NCBI GenBank assembly: GCA_029288275.1
Contig: JARIHM010000170.1
Coordinates: 1-5,904, forward strand
From: Candidatus Saccharimonadota bacterium
GTDB lineage: Bacteria > Patescibacteriota > Saccharimonadia > UBA4664
Direction: 5' to 3'
DNA length: 5,904 nucleotides
Shown here: positions 1 to 4,325 of the stretch, one piece after another
Position numbering within the stretch: the first letter of the stretch is position 1
Layout: each line of letters starts with the position of its first letter
Position numbers and translations under genes: made by a program
The notes under the pieces: model-generated
What the model was told of the DNA's origin: nothing
What the model saw: the letters and a program-made list of their open reading frames with translations, nothing else
Database searches by the model: none

Positions 1-19
1 AGATGTGTATAAGAGACAG
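1..19 (+). other. Tn5 mosaic end / Nextera sequencing adapter (artefact)
   Basis: The first 19 bases, AGATGTGTATAAGAGACAG, are identical to the Tn5 transposase mosaic end used in Nextera library preparation. The orientation is that of adapter followed directly by insert. No transposase gene or second end is present, so this is untrimmed library sequence carried into the assembly and not a biological transposon. Genuine sequence should start at about position 20, which also implies the window begins at a contig end. Confidence 0.97.
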
Positions 20-20
20 C

Positions 21-53
21 ACCGACACCGTGCAGATCCGGGTGGTGCAGTAG
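21..53 (+). CDS. Possible 3' tail of a truncated gene (10 codons)
   Basis: Directly after the adapter, one + strand frame reads T-D-T-V-Q-I-R-V-V-Q and stops at TAG (51-53). The residue pattern (alternating hydrophobics) and GTG/CAG/CGG codons would fit the end of a beta strand in a GC-rich gene. Ten codons cannot establish coding, and the other frames here are equally short. If real, the gene would be convergent with the minus-strand gene ending at 126. No function can be proposed. Confidence 0.25.
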   Translation, partial: TDTVQIRVVQ

Positions 54-54
54 A

Positions 55-94
55 TAAAGAAAAAGCCCCTGGCCCGCGAATTGCAGGCCAGGGG
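55..94 (-). terminator. Intrinsic terminator of the minus-strand small zinc-protein gene
   Basis: A perfect 9 bp stem, CCCCTGGCC (66-74) with GGCCAGGGG (86-94), encloses an 11-base loop. Read on the minus strand, the hairpin is followed by a T-rich tail (complement of the A-rich run 55-64). On the plus strand the bases after the hairpin are not T-rich, so it serves mainly the minus-strand gene that stops at 126. Confidence 0.8.
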
Positions 95-125
95 TGGTTA
101 CGATGGTGGCTGAGCTGATTCTAGA

Positions 126-335
126 TTAGCAGAGCCCGCGTTTTACGAGGGTAGTTTCCGCACCCTGCTGCGGTTGATCGGGGTGGTGAACGCTTGAGCC
201 CTTGGGATAGCCGCAATTCTTGCAGTCATTGGGCCTGCCGGGCGCGGCCACAAAGCCTTCGCAACTAACCCGAGTATTCTTGCCTCGTCCCGTCACCTTC
301 ACTGTGTTCCTTTGCGGTAGAAGATGGATAGCCAT
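126..335 (-). CDS. Small Cys/His protein, putative zinc-binding, unknown function
   Basis: This encodes a 69 aa protein from ATG (333-335), or 71 aa from an in-frame GTG two codons upstream (339-341). An AGGGG Shine-Dalgarno-like sequence (346-350) lies 10 bases before the ATG and 4 before the GTG, so the start is not settled. In 69-residue numbering, Cys25, Cys38-x-x-Cys41-Gly and His50/His51 form a C-x12-CxxCG-x8-HH pattern that could hold one zinc ion; a further Cys is the last residue. The N-terminus is basic. No signal peptide or membrane segment is visible. Small proteins with such a C...CxxCG...H pattern are common among hypothetical and phage-type proteins, so zinc binding is an inference and no role can be given. 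It has its own terminator at 55-94, and its stop is TAA. Confidence 0.7.
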   Translation of the reverse strand: MAIHLLPQRNTVKVTGRGKNTRVSCEGFVAAPGRPNDCKNCGYPKGSSVHHPDQPQQGAETTLVKRGLC

Positions 336-345
336 AACCACGCGT

Positions 346-379
346 CCCCTATTTAACGCGTAAACGATTAAAAAAGAAA
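346..379 (-). promoter_or_regulatory. Weak candidate promoter and RBS for the small zinc-protein gene
   Basis: On the minus strand, TTTCTT (374-379) and TTAAAT (351-356) are 17 bases apart, followed closely by AGGGG (346-350). Both boxes are poor matches to consensus, and the -35 lies in the T-rich tail of the upstream gene's terminator. Readthrough from the upstream minus-strand gene is an alternative source of transcript. Confidence 0.3.
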
Positions 380-416
380 GCCCCTGGTCCGCGCTCAGTG
401 CAGAACCGGGGGCTTT
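368..416 (-). terminator. Intrinsic terminator of the 157-codon minus-strand gene
   Basis: Arms 377-388 and 405-416 pair over 12 bp with one G-U pair (AAAGCCCC-type arms, GC-rich in the middle). On the minus strand the hairpin is followed by a T-rich run, the complement of 369-376. It starts only a few bases after the TAA at 420-422. It shares sequence with the terminator at 55-94. Confidence 0.85.
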
Positions 417-419
417 GGG

Positions 420-893
420 TTATGACAGTTTTACCATCGGGCCGTAGCCCAGCTGGACGGGATCGGGTGGCTCGTGGCCGCTCAGCCACTGGTGCCAGCT
501 TGACCGGTTGCCGTCCAAGAAAATTTGCCAGTGACGCATGAGCCGCGCATGGTCGTAGAGCGCAAACTCGCCGTCCACCATCAGGCCCGAGGCCGGGCGT
601 CGTCGCCAGAGTCCAAATGGCCCCGGCTGGCTCTTGAGCTGGCAGCATTCCTCGAAGGTGATCTGAGCCAGAGGCCCAGCAAAGTGCTCCAGCGCGCCGC
701 CCTCGTGGCCGGCTGGCACGCTAGCCGAATAGCGCCACGGTTGGCCTAGCGCGTCCAGCACCGAAAAGAACAGCTCGTAGCCGGAGTTGTGCGACCAGGT
801 AATCTCGCGATGCTGGCCGATCCGAACCCGGAACCACTTTGGTGCCAGGTCCTGTTCGAGCGGTTGGCTGGTGTAGTGGTACGTTGCCCTCAT
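420..893 (-). CDS. Hypothetical protein, 157 aa, Trp/His-rich
   Basis: I do not recognise this family. The 157 aa protein begins at ATG (891-893) with GGGAG six bases upstream, and a well-formed promoter lies behind it, so the gene is probably real. It carries seven tryptophans (residues 20, 33, 53, 96, 122, 133, 136), many histidines, a Cys-Cys pair at 83-84 and an Arg run at 97-99. It has no hydrophobic helix long enough for a membrane segment and no signal peptide, so it is predicted to be cytosolic. The mix of aromatic strands at the N-terminus and an amphipathic stretch around 110-140 suggests a compact mixed alpha/beta fold, but this is weak inference. It is divergent from pgk and followed by its own terminator. 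Confidence 0.72.
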   Translation of the reverse strand: MRATYHYTSQPLEQDLAPKWFRVRIGQHREITWSHNSGYELFFSVLDALGQPWRYSASVPAGHEGGALEHFAGPLAQITFEECCQLKSQPGPFGLWRRRPASGLMVDGEFALYDHARLMRHWQIFLDGNRSSWHQWLSGHEPPDPVQLGYGPMVKLS

Positions 894-933
894 CTCACGC
901 TCCCATCACTTGGCCGGAAGGGGCAGTTGGCAC

Positions 934-963
934 ATGATAGGCTGTTGACCTGTGCTTTGTAAA
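934..963 (-). promoter_or_regulatory. Minus-strand sigma70-type promoter for the 157 aa gene
   Basis: On the minus strand, TTTACA (958-963, five of six consensus bases) and TATCAT (934-939, five of six) are separated by 18 bases. Transcription would start near 927, leaving a leader of about 34 bases that contains the GGGAG ribosome binding site. Confidence 0.6.
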
Positions 964-979
964 GCCAGGATGGCTGTAT

Positions 980-1008
980 TTGGTTGAATTGCCTCGTTGG
1001 CACATAAT
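980..1008 (+). promoter_or_regulatory. Promoter of pgk
   Basis: TTGGTT (980-985) and CATAAT (1003-1008, five of six consensus bases) are 17 bases apart. Initiation near 1015 would give a leader of about 30 bases that contains the AAAGGAAG ribosome binding site (1032-1039). The -35 box is weak. A second, poorer copy of the same layout (TTGGCC-N17-CATGAT) lies at 910-938. Confidence 0.5.
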
Positions 1009-1044
1009 GAAGGCAGTACTGCTCGTAAAGAAAAGGAAGCCCTG

Positions 1045-2250
1045 ATGAACAAGAAGACGATTCGCGACATTGAGCTCAAAGATAAGCGCGTGCTGGTACG
1101 CGTGGACTACAACGTACCGATGAAAGATGGCGCCGTGGCCGATGATTTCCGTATCCGCGCCAGCTTGCCGACGCTGCAATATCTGCTGGAGCAGGGCTGC
1201 TCGCTGGTGCTGATGAGCCACTTGGGCGAGCCCAAAGGTGCGCCCGATCCTGCCTACAGCCTGCGGCCAGTAGCGGCCAAGGCGGCCGAGTTATTGGGTC
1301 GGCCGATCACCTTCTATGATGATTGCGCGAGCGATGAAGCCCACCAAGCTGCCGGAGCGCTGCAGCCTGGCCAGGTGATGATGGTGGAAAACGTGCGCTT
1401 TCATCCTGAAGAGCTGGCGGCGGACCAGGCCTTTGCCAAGCGCCTGGCGAGCTTTGGCGATGTCTATGTGAACGATGCCTTTGCTGTTGATCATCGCGAT
1501 CAGGCCTCGGTGAGCACGGTGGCACAGTTTTTGCCGGCCGTGGCAGGATTGCTGGTAGAGAAAGAGGTTGACTACATTTTGGGCTCGCTTGAAACGCCCA
1601 ACCGGCCGTTGGTGGCCATCATTGGCGGCGCCAAAGTTTCGAGTAAGATCGAGGTGCTCAAATATCTGATCCCCAAAGTGGATGTACTCATGCTGGGCGG
1701 TGCCATGGCTAATACCTTCTTTTTGGCCCTGGATAAGCCAATTGGCCACAGCATGGCTGAGCCGGATTTCGTAGACACGGCTAAGGAATTACTAGAGCTG
1801 GCTAAGCGCGAAAACTGTGAACTGATCTTCCCGGATGAGGTGGTAGTGTCGCACGATCCCAAGGCTCCCAAGGATGTGCGTACCGTCAAACTGGCGATGG
1901 TTAAGAGCGACGATTACATTGTGGACGTCACGCCAGCGTTCGCAGCTAAACTGGCCGAGGCGATCGGTGAGTTCCTTGATTTCGATAACAAGTCGACCGT
2001 AATTTGGAATGGCCCCCTGGGCATCACCGAGATCCCGCAGTTTACGCGTGGCTCTGAGGCGCTGGCCGAGGCGATCGTTGCGGTGCCGAACGTAATCTCC
2101 ATTATTGGCGGGGGTGACACAGCCGCCTTTATCAATCAGGTAGGATTTCAAGCCAAATTTACTTGGGTGTCGACCGGGGGCGGGGCGTCACTTGAGCTCA
2201 TGAGTGGCAAAAAACTGCCAGGCATTGAGGCACTACAAGACAAGGCTTGA
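1045..2250 (+). CDS. pgk: Phosphoglycerate kinase
   Basis: This 401 aa cytosolic enzyme transfers phosphate between 1,3-bisphosphoglycerate and ADP, giving 3-phosphoglycerate and ATP in glycolysis. The length is normal for the family. The N-terminal domain shows Asp21, Asn23, Arg36, His59, the ENVRF motif with Arg118 and VNDAF...HR with Arg151. The nucleotide-binding C-domain shows GGAKVSSK (194-201), NGPLGITE (322-329) and GGGDT (355-359), then STGGGASLE. ATG 1045 is chosen because the protein then starts at the conserved beginning, with AAGGAAG 5-7 bases upstream; an in-frame TTG at 997 would add 16 unconserved residues. One oddity is that the usual SHLGRP motif reads SHLGEP (residues 58-63), placing Glu62 where a substrate-binding Arg is normal. 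The stop is TGA, and the frame stays open into the next gene. Confidence 0.97.
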   Translation: MNKKTIRDIELKDKRVLVRVDYNVPMKDGAVADDFRIRASLPTLQYLLEQGCSLVLMSHLGEPKGAPDPAYSLRPVAAKAAELLGRPITFYDDCASDEAHQAAGALQPGQVMMVENVRFHPEELAADQAFAKRLASFGDVYVNDAFAVDHRDQASVSTVAQFLPAVAGLLVEKEVDYILGSLETPNRPLVAIIGGAKVSSKIEVLKYLIPKVDVLMLGGAMANTFFLALDKPIGHSMAEPDFVDTAKELLELAKRENCELIFPDEVVVSHDPKAPKDVRTVKLAMVKSDDYIVDVTPAFAAKLAEAIGEFLDFDNKSTVIWNGPLGITEIPQFTRGSEALAEAIVAVPNVISIIGGGDTAAFINQVGFQAKFTWVSTGGGASLELMSGKKLPGIEALQDKA

Positions 2251-2275
2251 CGCTGTCGGTCACGTAGCGTACAAC
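2247..2275 (+). promoter_or_regulatory. Candidate promoter overlapping the pgk stop codon
   Basis: TTGACG (2247-2252, five of six consensus bases) and TACAAC (2270-2275, four of six) are exactly 17 bases apart. The -35 box contains the pgk TGA stop (2248-2250). Initiation near 2282 would give the 191-codon gene a leader of about 40 bases, in addition to readthrough from pgk. Confidence 0.45.
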
Positions 2276-2304
2276 AACAGCACTGCTCAACGTTTGAGTT
2301 GTAC
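2269..2304 (+). promoter_or_regulatory. Nested dyads upstream of the 191 aa gene (possible operator or leader hairpin)
   Basis: GTACAAC (2269-2275) is matched by its exact reverse complement GTTGTAC (2298-2304). Inside the interval, CTCAA (2286-2290) and TTGAG (2294-2298) form a second small dyad around CGT. The outer arm covers the proposed -10 box. No T run follows, so it is not an intrinsic terminator. A repressor site or a leader hairpin are possible, and chance is not excluded. Confidence 0.3.
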
Positions 2305-2322
2305 CGACGAAAGGACAGCGTA

Positions 2323-2898
2323 ATGGCCGAGAAGCGTGATCGCTACAGCTTGCTGCTGAGCGTGGCCGAGGCGCTGGTAAAGGCCGGGGATTACTCAGTG
2401 GGTTGGGCCGACGAAGCGCTGGCTCAGACGGCACCCGTGGGAACTCGGCTGACTGAGTTTAAGCCTGAGGCGGATAGTTGCCTCAGGCTCGGCTTTGCCA
2501 ATAATCGCCGCTACCGGCTGACAGATCTGAGTCAGATCTGGGTAATGATCGATGGGTCGATCGAACTCAGTGTCATGGCGCGTCCTGATGCTGAGCCGGT
2601 CAAGGCGGTGCGGCTGGTAGCCATGCGCGATGACGATGGCTACGAGACCACGCTGGCGCGAGAGCTGGACCGGATTGGACTGACGCCCTCGGGCGGTAGG
2701 GTATTGACGTTCTTGCCGCCGGGCCAACTCACCGACCAGGCGCTAAGCTCGCAGTTGGCCGGCCAGGTGGTGTCTCACGTGGCACATCTTCAGAGCGGCA
2801 CCGCCCGGCTGTACTTCCAGGATGGCACCTGGATCAACATCGCTCCTCACCATGACCATCTGTTGAGCTCTGTGTTGCTGGAGCCTTTTAACGCCTAG
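2323..2898 (+). CDS. Hypothetical protein, 191 aa, between pgk and tpiA
   Basis: I do not recognise this family. The gene starts at ATG 2323 with AAAGGA (2310-2315) seven bases upstream and ends at TAG. The product is soluble-looking, with no signal peptide or membrane helix. The first about 40 residues look helical (YSLLLSVAEALVKAG), followed by alternating strand-like segments such as IWVMIDGSIELSVMA and VKAVRLVAMRDDDGYETT, and near the C-terminus TARLYFQDGTWINIAPHHDH with two adjacent histidines. This suggests a mixed alpha/beta fold but no catalytic motif is evident. It lies 72 bases after pgk, in the same reading frame, and is closed by a strong terminator. Position between two glycolytic genes hints at coexpression, not at a defined function. 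Confidence 0.8.
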   Translation: MAEKRDRYSLLLSVAEALVKAGDYSVGWADEALAQTAPVGTRLTEFKPEADSCLRLGFANNRRYRLTDLSQIWVMIDGSIELSVMARPDAEPVKAVRLVAMRDDDGYETTLARELDRIGLTPSGGRVLTFLPPGQLTDQALSSQLAGQVVSHVAHLQSGTARLYFQDGTWINIAPHHDHLLSSVLLEPFNA

Positions 2899-2904
2899 CG
2901 GCTC

Positions 2905-2940
2905 CGTCCCGCCGATTGCTTGCGATCGGCGGGACGTTTT
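2905..2940 (+). terminator. Intrinsic terminator after the 191 aa gene
   Basis: Perfect 12 bp arms, 2905-2916 and 2925-2936 (CGTCCCGCCGAT type, GC-rich), close an 8-base loop and are followed by TTTT (2937-2940). It ends the pgk-side transcription unit seven bases after the TAG stop. The minus-strand side has no T tract, so it acts in one direction. Its T run runs into the tpiA -35 box. Confidence 0.9.
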
Positions 2941-2967
2941 GCTGATTACCGGCGGGGGCGTTACAAT
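2939..2967 (+). promoter_or_regulatory. Promoter of tpiA
   Basis: TTGCTG (2939-2944) and TACAAT (2962-2967, five of six consensus bases) are 17 bases apart. Initiation near 2974 gives a leader of about 16 bases that holds GAGGG (2980-2984), five bases before the ATG. The first two bases of the -35 box are the last two of the preceding terminator's T run. Confidence 0.6.
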
Positions 2968-2989
2968 AAAAACCGAAACGAGGGTAATT

Positions 2990-3745
2990 ATGGCGCGCTT
3001 AATTGTTGGCAACTGGAAGATGAACCTGAACCCGGGCGAGGCCAGCGTGCTAGTCCACCGGCTGGAGGACAAGCTGGCGGCCAAGTCCGACACGGAAGTG
3101 GTGATCTGCCCGCCTTTCATTGATCTCTATCCCATCTCGAAGGAGCTTGATAAGAAGAAGCTCACCCTGGGTTCGCAGAATATCCATTATCTGGATGAAG
3201 GGGCATTTACTGGTGAGATCTCGCCGGCCATGCTCAAGGGTCTGGTGTCGTATTCGATTATCGGTCATTCGGAGCGGCGAGCCATGGGCGAGGACGATAA
3301 GCTCATTGCCAAGAAAGTAGCGGCAGCCTTCCGCAATGATATTGTGCCGGTGCTGTGTGTGGGCGAGACACTGGCCGACCGCGAACATAAGTTATCCACC
3401 AAAGTGGTGATTGACCAGCTGACAGCCGATCTAGCCCAGCTCACTGCCGCCGATGTGGCCGAGCTCGTGGTGGCCTACGAGCCAGTTTGGGCCATTGGCA
3501 CGGGTAAATTTGCCAAGCCCGATGAAGTATCACCGGTAGTGGCGGCCATTCGCCAGACTATCGAGGAGCTCTACGGTGAGGACGGCGCGGCGGGACTGCG
3601 GGTACTGTATGGGGGTAGCGTAAACCCAGATAACTGCGCGGCCTACCTGAAGTTGCCGGGCGTGGATGGTTTGCTTGTAGGCGGCGCTAGCCTCAATTAC
3701 GAGGAGTTTGCGCAGATCGCCAAGGTGGCCCAGGATCTCAAATAA
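2990..3745 (+). CDS. tpiA: Triosephosphate isomerase
   Basis: This 251 aa cytosolic enzyme interconverts dihydroxyacetone phosphate and glyceraldehyde 3-phosphate in glycolysis and gluconeogenesis. The length matches the usual single-domain (beta/alpha)8 barrel. The catalytic set is complete: Asn8 and Lys10 in NWKMN, His93 in IIGHSERR, and Glu164 in AYEPVWAIGTGK, where residues 165-173 form the mobile loop 6. Phosphate-binding YGGSV (207-211) and GG at 231-232 are also present, as is Cys123 in the CVGE motif. ATG 2990 places MARLIVGNWKMN at the start, and GAGGG lies five bases upstream; the in-frame TTG at 2939 would add 17 residues encoded by promoter sequence. It is separated from pgk by one gene and a terminator but has its own promoter. 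The stop is TAA with no terminator after it, so transcription can continue into the next gene. Confidence 0.98.
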   Translation: MARLIVGNWKMNLNPGEASVLVHRLEDKLAAKSDTEVVICPPFIDLYPISKELDKKKLTLGSQNIHYLDEGAFTGEISPAMLKGLVSYSIIGHSERRAMGEDDKLIAKKVAAAFRNDIVPVLCVGETLADREHKLSTKVVIDQLTADLAQLTAADVAELVVAYEPVWAIGTGKFAKPDEVSPVVAAIRQTIEELYGEDGAAGLRVLYGGSVNPDNCAAYLKLPGVDGLLVGGASLNYEEFAQIAKVAQDLK

Positions 3746-3775
3746 CCTAAGGTCGCGCCTGGCGTCGGGTTGAGG

Positions 3776-3781
3776 TAGAAT
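3776..3781 (+). promoter_or_regulatory. -10 box close to the start codon of the 143 aa gene
   Basis: TAGAAT (five of six consensus bases) lies only eight bases before ATG 3790. No convincing -35 is found 16-18 bases upstream. Initiation here would fall at or within a few bases of the ATG. The only Shine-Dalgarno-like sequence, GAGG (3772-3775), is 14 bases from the ATG, which is too far to be typical. Confidence 0.4.
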
Positions 3782-3789
3782 GGTGCCAG

Positions 3790-4221
3790 ATGGACCTGCA
3801 GCCCACCCCCGACGAACTGAAGAAGCTGATTGAGCTAGCCTACCTGGGCGAGTGGCTTATTAATGCTCACCACGACGCTGATTTTCAGGATGAGGCTGCT
3901 ACGGCTGCTATGCAGAAACTGCTGGCTGGGGCTCGCATTCCTGAGGTAGAGCAGGACGTCGAGACGGGCAACTATTATTTGACCTCTGACTGGACCGACC
4001 GACTCTACGATCAATACATCTTGGATTATGATGACCATGTATTCTGGGACGAACTAACTGAGCGTTTGGCGCAGCGGGATTTGGCGCGGGACCGTGGTGT
4101 GCCCATCGATCAGGTGAACCGTGATGAGGATATTCGCGAGCTGCGTCCGCGCGAAGAGCACTATCGCCGCGAACTTGAGGAGCATGGGGTAGAGCGGCTG
4201 GAACTAACCGACGACTTTTAG
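3790..4221 (+). CDS. Acidic conserved-looking hypothetical protein, 143 aa
   Basis: This is a soluble, strongly acidic 143 aa protein with no signal peptide or membrane segment. The N-terminal ELAYLGEWLINAHHDADFQ (about residues 15-33) and the central FWDELTERLAQRDLARD (about 85-101) resemble, from memory, a small uncharacterised protein family found in several bacterial phyla; this should be confirmed by search. The C-terminal third is charged and probably helical (REEHYRRELEEHGVERLEL). No catalytic or metal-binding motif stands out, so no function is assigned. It begins 44 bases after tpiA with no terminator between, so cotranscription is likely, although it also has a -10 box next to its ATG. 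It ends with TAG, 29 bases before the next gene. Confidence 0.85.
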   Translation: MDLQPTPDELKKLIELAYLGEWLINAHHDADFQDEAATAAMQKLLAGARIPEVEQDVETGNYYLTSDWTDRLYDQYILDYDDHVFWDELTERLAQRDLARDRGVPIDQVNRDEDIRELRPREEHYRRELEEHGVERLELTDDF

Positions 4222-4244
4222 CGTAAGCGCAATAATGGTACACT
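4216..4244 (+). promoter_or_regulatory. Candidate promoter of the zinc-ribbon membrane protein gene, leaderless type
   Basis: TACACT (4239-4244) lies six bases before ATG 4251, and a poor TTTTAG (4216-4221) sits 17 bases upstream of it. A normal initiation distance would place the transcript start at the ATG itself. No purine-rich ribosome binding site occurs in 4225-4250. Confidence 0.45.
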
Positions 4245-4250
4245 AGCCCT

Positions 4251-4325
4251 ATGCAGTGTCCAAAGTGCCAACATGATATGCTCCAGTCCAAGCAGGGCTG
4301 GTTATGTTTGAACTGTGGTCACATT
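4251..4325 (+). other. Zinc-ribbon domain coding segment
   Basis: Codons 1-25 encode the CxxC-x12-CxxCGH module. The spacing and the aromatic/glycine residues before the second knuckle (QGWLCLNCGH) are typical of short zinc ribbons. Confidence 0.85.

Larger units (their letters stand above)
926..1008 (+). repeat. Direct repeat GTTGGCACATRAT in the divergent promoter region
   Basis: The 13-mer GTTGGCACATGAT (926-938) recurs as GTTGGCACATAAT (996-1008) with one mismatch, 70 bases apart. Each copy is preceded at the same distance by a TTGG element (910-913 and 980-983). The second copy contains the proposed pgk -10 box, and the first overlaps the -10 box of the divergent minus-strand gene. Confidence 0.6.

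Noticed and set aside
1..19. A real Tn5/IS50-type transposon end
   Set aside because: It is the hyperactive mosaic-end sequence at the exact edge of the window, with no transposase, no second end and no target duplication. Library adapter is the simpler explanation.
66..94. Bidirectional action of the first hairpin as terminator for a + strand gene
   Set aside because: The + strand bases after the stem (TGGTTACG) are not a T run, so only the minus-strand direction is supported.
895..1221. Minus-strand open frame of 108 codons across the pgk promoter and 5' end
   Set aside because: It overlaps pgk coding sequence in antisense and the divergent promoters, has no family-like motif, and is typical of spurious open frames in GC-rich DNA.
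1291..1749. Antisense open frame of 152 codons inside pgk
   Set aside because: It lies wholly within a strongly conserved gene on the other strand and has no recognisable domain.
2248..2250. TGA read as glycine (genetic code 25)
   Set aside because: Pgk ends naturally at this codon, a good ribosome binding site and ATG follow, the DNA is GC-rich unlike known code 25 organisms, and no gene here contains an internal TGA that must be read through.
3746..3789. Terminator between tpiA and the 143 aa gene
   Set aside because: Only a 5 bp CTGGC/GCCAG pairing exists and there is no T tract, so readthrough is expected.
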